The notes beneath the pieces are model-generated. The model ran no database searches, was not told the origin of the DNA, and saw only the letters and a program-made list of their open reading frames with translations. Of a stretch of DNA of 64,000 nucleotides, positions 62,571 to 64,000 are shown one piece after another; positions within the stretch are counted from its first letter, which is position 1, and the number at the start of each line of letters is the position of its first letter. Source of the DNA: JAUVXE01 sp964349355 (GTDB lineage: Bacteria > Actinomycetota > Coriobacteriia > Anaerosomatales > SLCP01); assembly GCA_964349355.1 (NCBI GenBank), contig CAYGFZ010000001.1:12494-76493 (forward strand), read 5' to 3'. Made by a program: the position numbers and the translations under genes.

Positions 62571-63491
62571 CTAGCGCATCCGGGCACGCGGGTGGGTGGA
62601 GAGATACTCCTCCTTTAGATGAGACAGCTCCACGTGCGTGTAGATCTGTGTCGTTGAGATGTCCGCATGCCCCAACATCTCCTGCAGCGAACGCAGGTCC
62701 GCCCCACCCTCGAGGAGGTGGGTCGCGAAAGAGTGTCTGAGCGTATGGGGGTGCACCTCAAGTCCCACTCGGCCACCGTACCTGCGCACCATCTCGAAGA
62801 CAGCCTGCCGAGAGAGACGGCCGCCGCGCACGTTCACGAAGACCGCCGAGGAGTCGGCTGCACGCATGCTCTTCTTGCTACGCAGGTAGGGACGCCCGTG
62901 CACGAGATACTCCGCAAGCACCCGTGCCGCTTCCCCTGCAAGCGGCACCACGCGCTCCTTGTCGCCCTTACCCGTCACACGTAGGACGCCCTCTGCCGGT
63001 GAGAGATCCGTGTGGTCCAGGCCGATCAGTTCGCTCACTCTGAGCCCGCACCCGTACAGCGTCTCGAGGATCGCGCGATCGCGGTAGCCTGTCGGTCCTT
63101 CCGGGAACGGCTGGGAGAGCAGCCGCTCGATGTCGTCGATACTGACAACGTCCGGCAGTCTCCTGGGACTCTTCGGTAACGGGATCCGGCTCGCGGGATG
63201 CTCGGCGGAGAACCCTTCCCTAACGCAGAAACGGTGGAAGCTTTTCACGGCCGCGACGGCCCGCTCGACACTCGCGGGCGCCAGCCCGCGCTTCTGTAGG
63301 GCGCCGACGAACGCGATCACGTCTTCGGTACTGGCTCCGGCGGGGTCAGCTACTCCCCTCTCGCCGAGGACGGCCTGATAGGCTCGCAGATCGCGACGAT
63401 AGGCGGAGAGCGTGTGCCGCGATGCCCCTCGCTCGACGGCGAGATGCGACAGAAACTCCTCGATAGACGGGTGCAGTGGATGCTCTTCCAT
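62571..63491 (-). CDS. xerD: Tyrosine recombinase XerD
   Basis: A 306-residue site-specific recombinase that resolves chromosome dimers at dif. The N-terminal SAM-like domain has SRHTLSAYRRDLRAYQ, and the catalytic residues are all present: Arg in YGCGLRVSELIGL, Lys in VTGKGDKERVVPL, His and Arg in HPHTLRHSFATHLLEGG, and His and Tyr in LGHADISTTQIYTH. Length and lack of mobile-element neighbours fit a housekeeping XerD rather than a phage integrase. The ATG at 63491 has little ribosome binding site. Confidence 0.93.
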   Translation of the reverse strand: MEEHPLHPSIEEFLSHLAVERGASRHTLSAYRRDLRAYQAVLGERGVADPAGASTEDVIAFVGALQKRGLAPASVERAVAAVKSFHRFCVREGFSAEHPASRIPLPKSPRRLPDVVSIDDIERLLSQPFPEGPTGYRDRAILETLYGCGLRVSELIGLDHTDLSPAEGVLRVTGKGDKERVVPLAGEAARVLAEYLVHGRPYLRSKKSMRAADSSAVFVNVRGGRLSRQAVFEMVRRYGGRVGLEVHPHTLRHSFATHLLEGGADLRSLQEMLGHADISTTQIYTHVELSHLKEEYLSTHPRARMR

Positions 63492-63519
63492 ACACCGGAT
63501 GATACACCCGCAACGCACT

Positions 63520-63544
63520 GACGGCCGCCTTATTGGGGGCCGTC
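63520..63544. repeat. 7-base inverted repeat between DUF3866 gene and xerD
   Basis: GACGGCC (63520-63526) pairs with GGCCGTC (63538-63544), just after the DUF3866 stop. There is no T-run on the minus strand, so it is at best a weak terminator. Confidence 0.35.
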
Positions 63545-63572
63545 GTGTACCTTTAGGCGGGGCTATCGGAAC

Positions 63573-64000
63573 CTAGCGCTTCGGTATCGCCCCCTCGATC
63601 TCGCCGAGGGCGATCCGGGCGCACACCTCCCCGGCAGCGTAGGCCGCCGAGAAGAACGCGGGGTCCTCGGCCTCGGAGCGCCCCATCGTCGTGACGGAGA
63701 CACATCTCAGATCCGGTCCCGGATCGTGTCCTGCACGTGCGGTCACTCGCGTGTGACGCTTCCACACCCCTGCCTCCTCGAGCCGCTCCTCCACGATGTC
63801 GGCGTACTCTTCGGGCAGATGCGCGACTGGTACATATGCCGATGCCAGCGCGATACGGGTGAGCGCGGCGATGGTGTGGTGGCTCACGCCATGATGGCGC
63901 GCACGCCGATCAGCGAACGAGAGCCTGAGCGCAGCGACGGGCACACCGCCGAGAGACGCTGCGGCGTTGATCGCCTCCCCCTGGGCAACCCCGCCGTGTC
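63573..64000 (-). CDS. DUF3866 family protein, C-terminal part (cut by window edge)
   Basis: The frame runs open to the right edge; the first in-window residues read GVAQGEAINAAASLGGVPV, then AALRLSFADRRARHHGVSHH and ARAGHDPGPDLRCVSVTTMG. The QGE..NAA, RxSFADxRxRHxGxSHH and late Asp/Gly blocks are those of DUF3866, a conserved actinobacterial family of unknown function. Complete members are about 350 residues, so roughly 140 codons are present here. A GTG at 63944 is only an internal codon. Confidence 0.9.
   Translation of the reverse strand, partial: HGGVAQGEAINAAASLGGVPVAALRLSFADRRARHHGVSHHTIAALTRIALASAYVPVAHLPEEYADIVEERLEEAGVWKRHTRVTARAGHDPGPDLRCVSVTTMGRSEAEDPAFFSAAYAAGEVCARIALGEIEGAIPKR

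Noticed and set aside
62571..63491. Phage or integron integrase
   Set aside because: The tyrosine recombinase has XerD length and motifs, with no attachment repeats, tRNA or phage genes nearby.

Overview
The window looks like a chromosomal stretch of a high-GC Gram-positive bacterium, most likely an actinobacterium and plausibly of the Coriobacteriia type. The reasons are the mihF-gmk-rpoZ order, a PyrR-regulated pyr operon with a class 1B PyrD/PyrK pair, a dcw cluster with sepF and a Wag31-like divIVA, a T-box leader in front of ileS, and a murE carrying the meso-DAP-type DNPR motif. The lineage is an inference from gene content; no rRNA or tRNA gene is present to test it. Almost all genes lie on the minus strand, so transcription mostly runs from high to low coordinates.

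Layout from left to right. 1-4.96 kb: start of a cut-off gene, then a TetR-MMPL-heptad protein operon with a palindromic operator. 5.0-6.4 kb: a RES/Xre-type toxin-antitoxin pair with its own repeat-rich control region. 6.4-10.1 kb: mihF-gmk-rpoZ-thiI followed by a predicted tRNA-queuosine mannosyltransferase. 10.2-22.14 kb: a complete de novo UMP operon (pyrR-B-C-carA-carB-pyrK-D-F-E) led by a PyrR attenuator, with an unexplained membrane-anchored beta-propeller-like gene between pyrD and pyrF. 22.2-27.6 kb: two multi-sensor histidine kinases and a stand-alone receiver protein. 27.7-33.2 kb: rluD, lspA, a DksA/TraR-type zinc-finger gene, ileS with its T-box, and yggU.

33.2-40.7 kb is the post-ftsZ block divIVA-yggT-proC-sepF-yggS, then phoU and fused remnants of pstB and pstS, then pgeF, a small plus-strand membrane protein and ftsZ. 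The pst remnants join the first part of pstS to the last part of pstB; pstC and pstA are absent. This is the clearest anomaly in the window and could be a real deletion or an assembly error. 40.9-55.7 kb is the division and cell wall cluster mraZ-rsmH-ftsL-ftsI-murE-murF-mraY-murD-ftsW-murG-murC-murB-ftsQ, almost entirely translationally coupled, with a clear promoter overlapped by MraZ-box-like repeats.

55.8-57.5 kb is a short plus-strand group (44-residue membrane protein, DUF4349 lipoprotein, small membrane protein) that converges on and overlaps a BMP-type nucleoside ABC transporter operon (57.3-62.4 kb, minus). The right edge holds xerD and a cut-off DUF3866 gene. I found no CRISPR array, insertion sequence, prophage, rRNA or tRNA. 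Most of the window is core metabolism. The parts that deserve a second look are the pst scar, the RES toxin-antitoxin unit, the propeller gene inside the pyr operon, the kinase/receiver trio and the regulatory RNAs.
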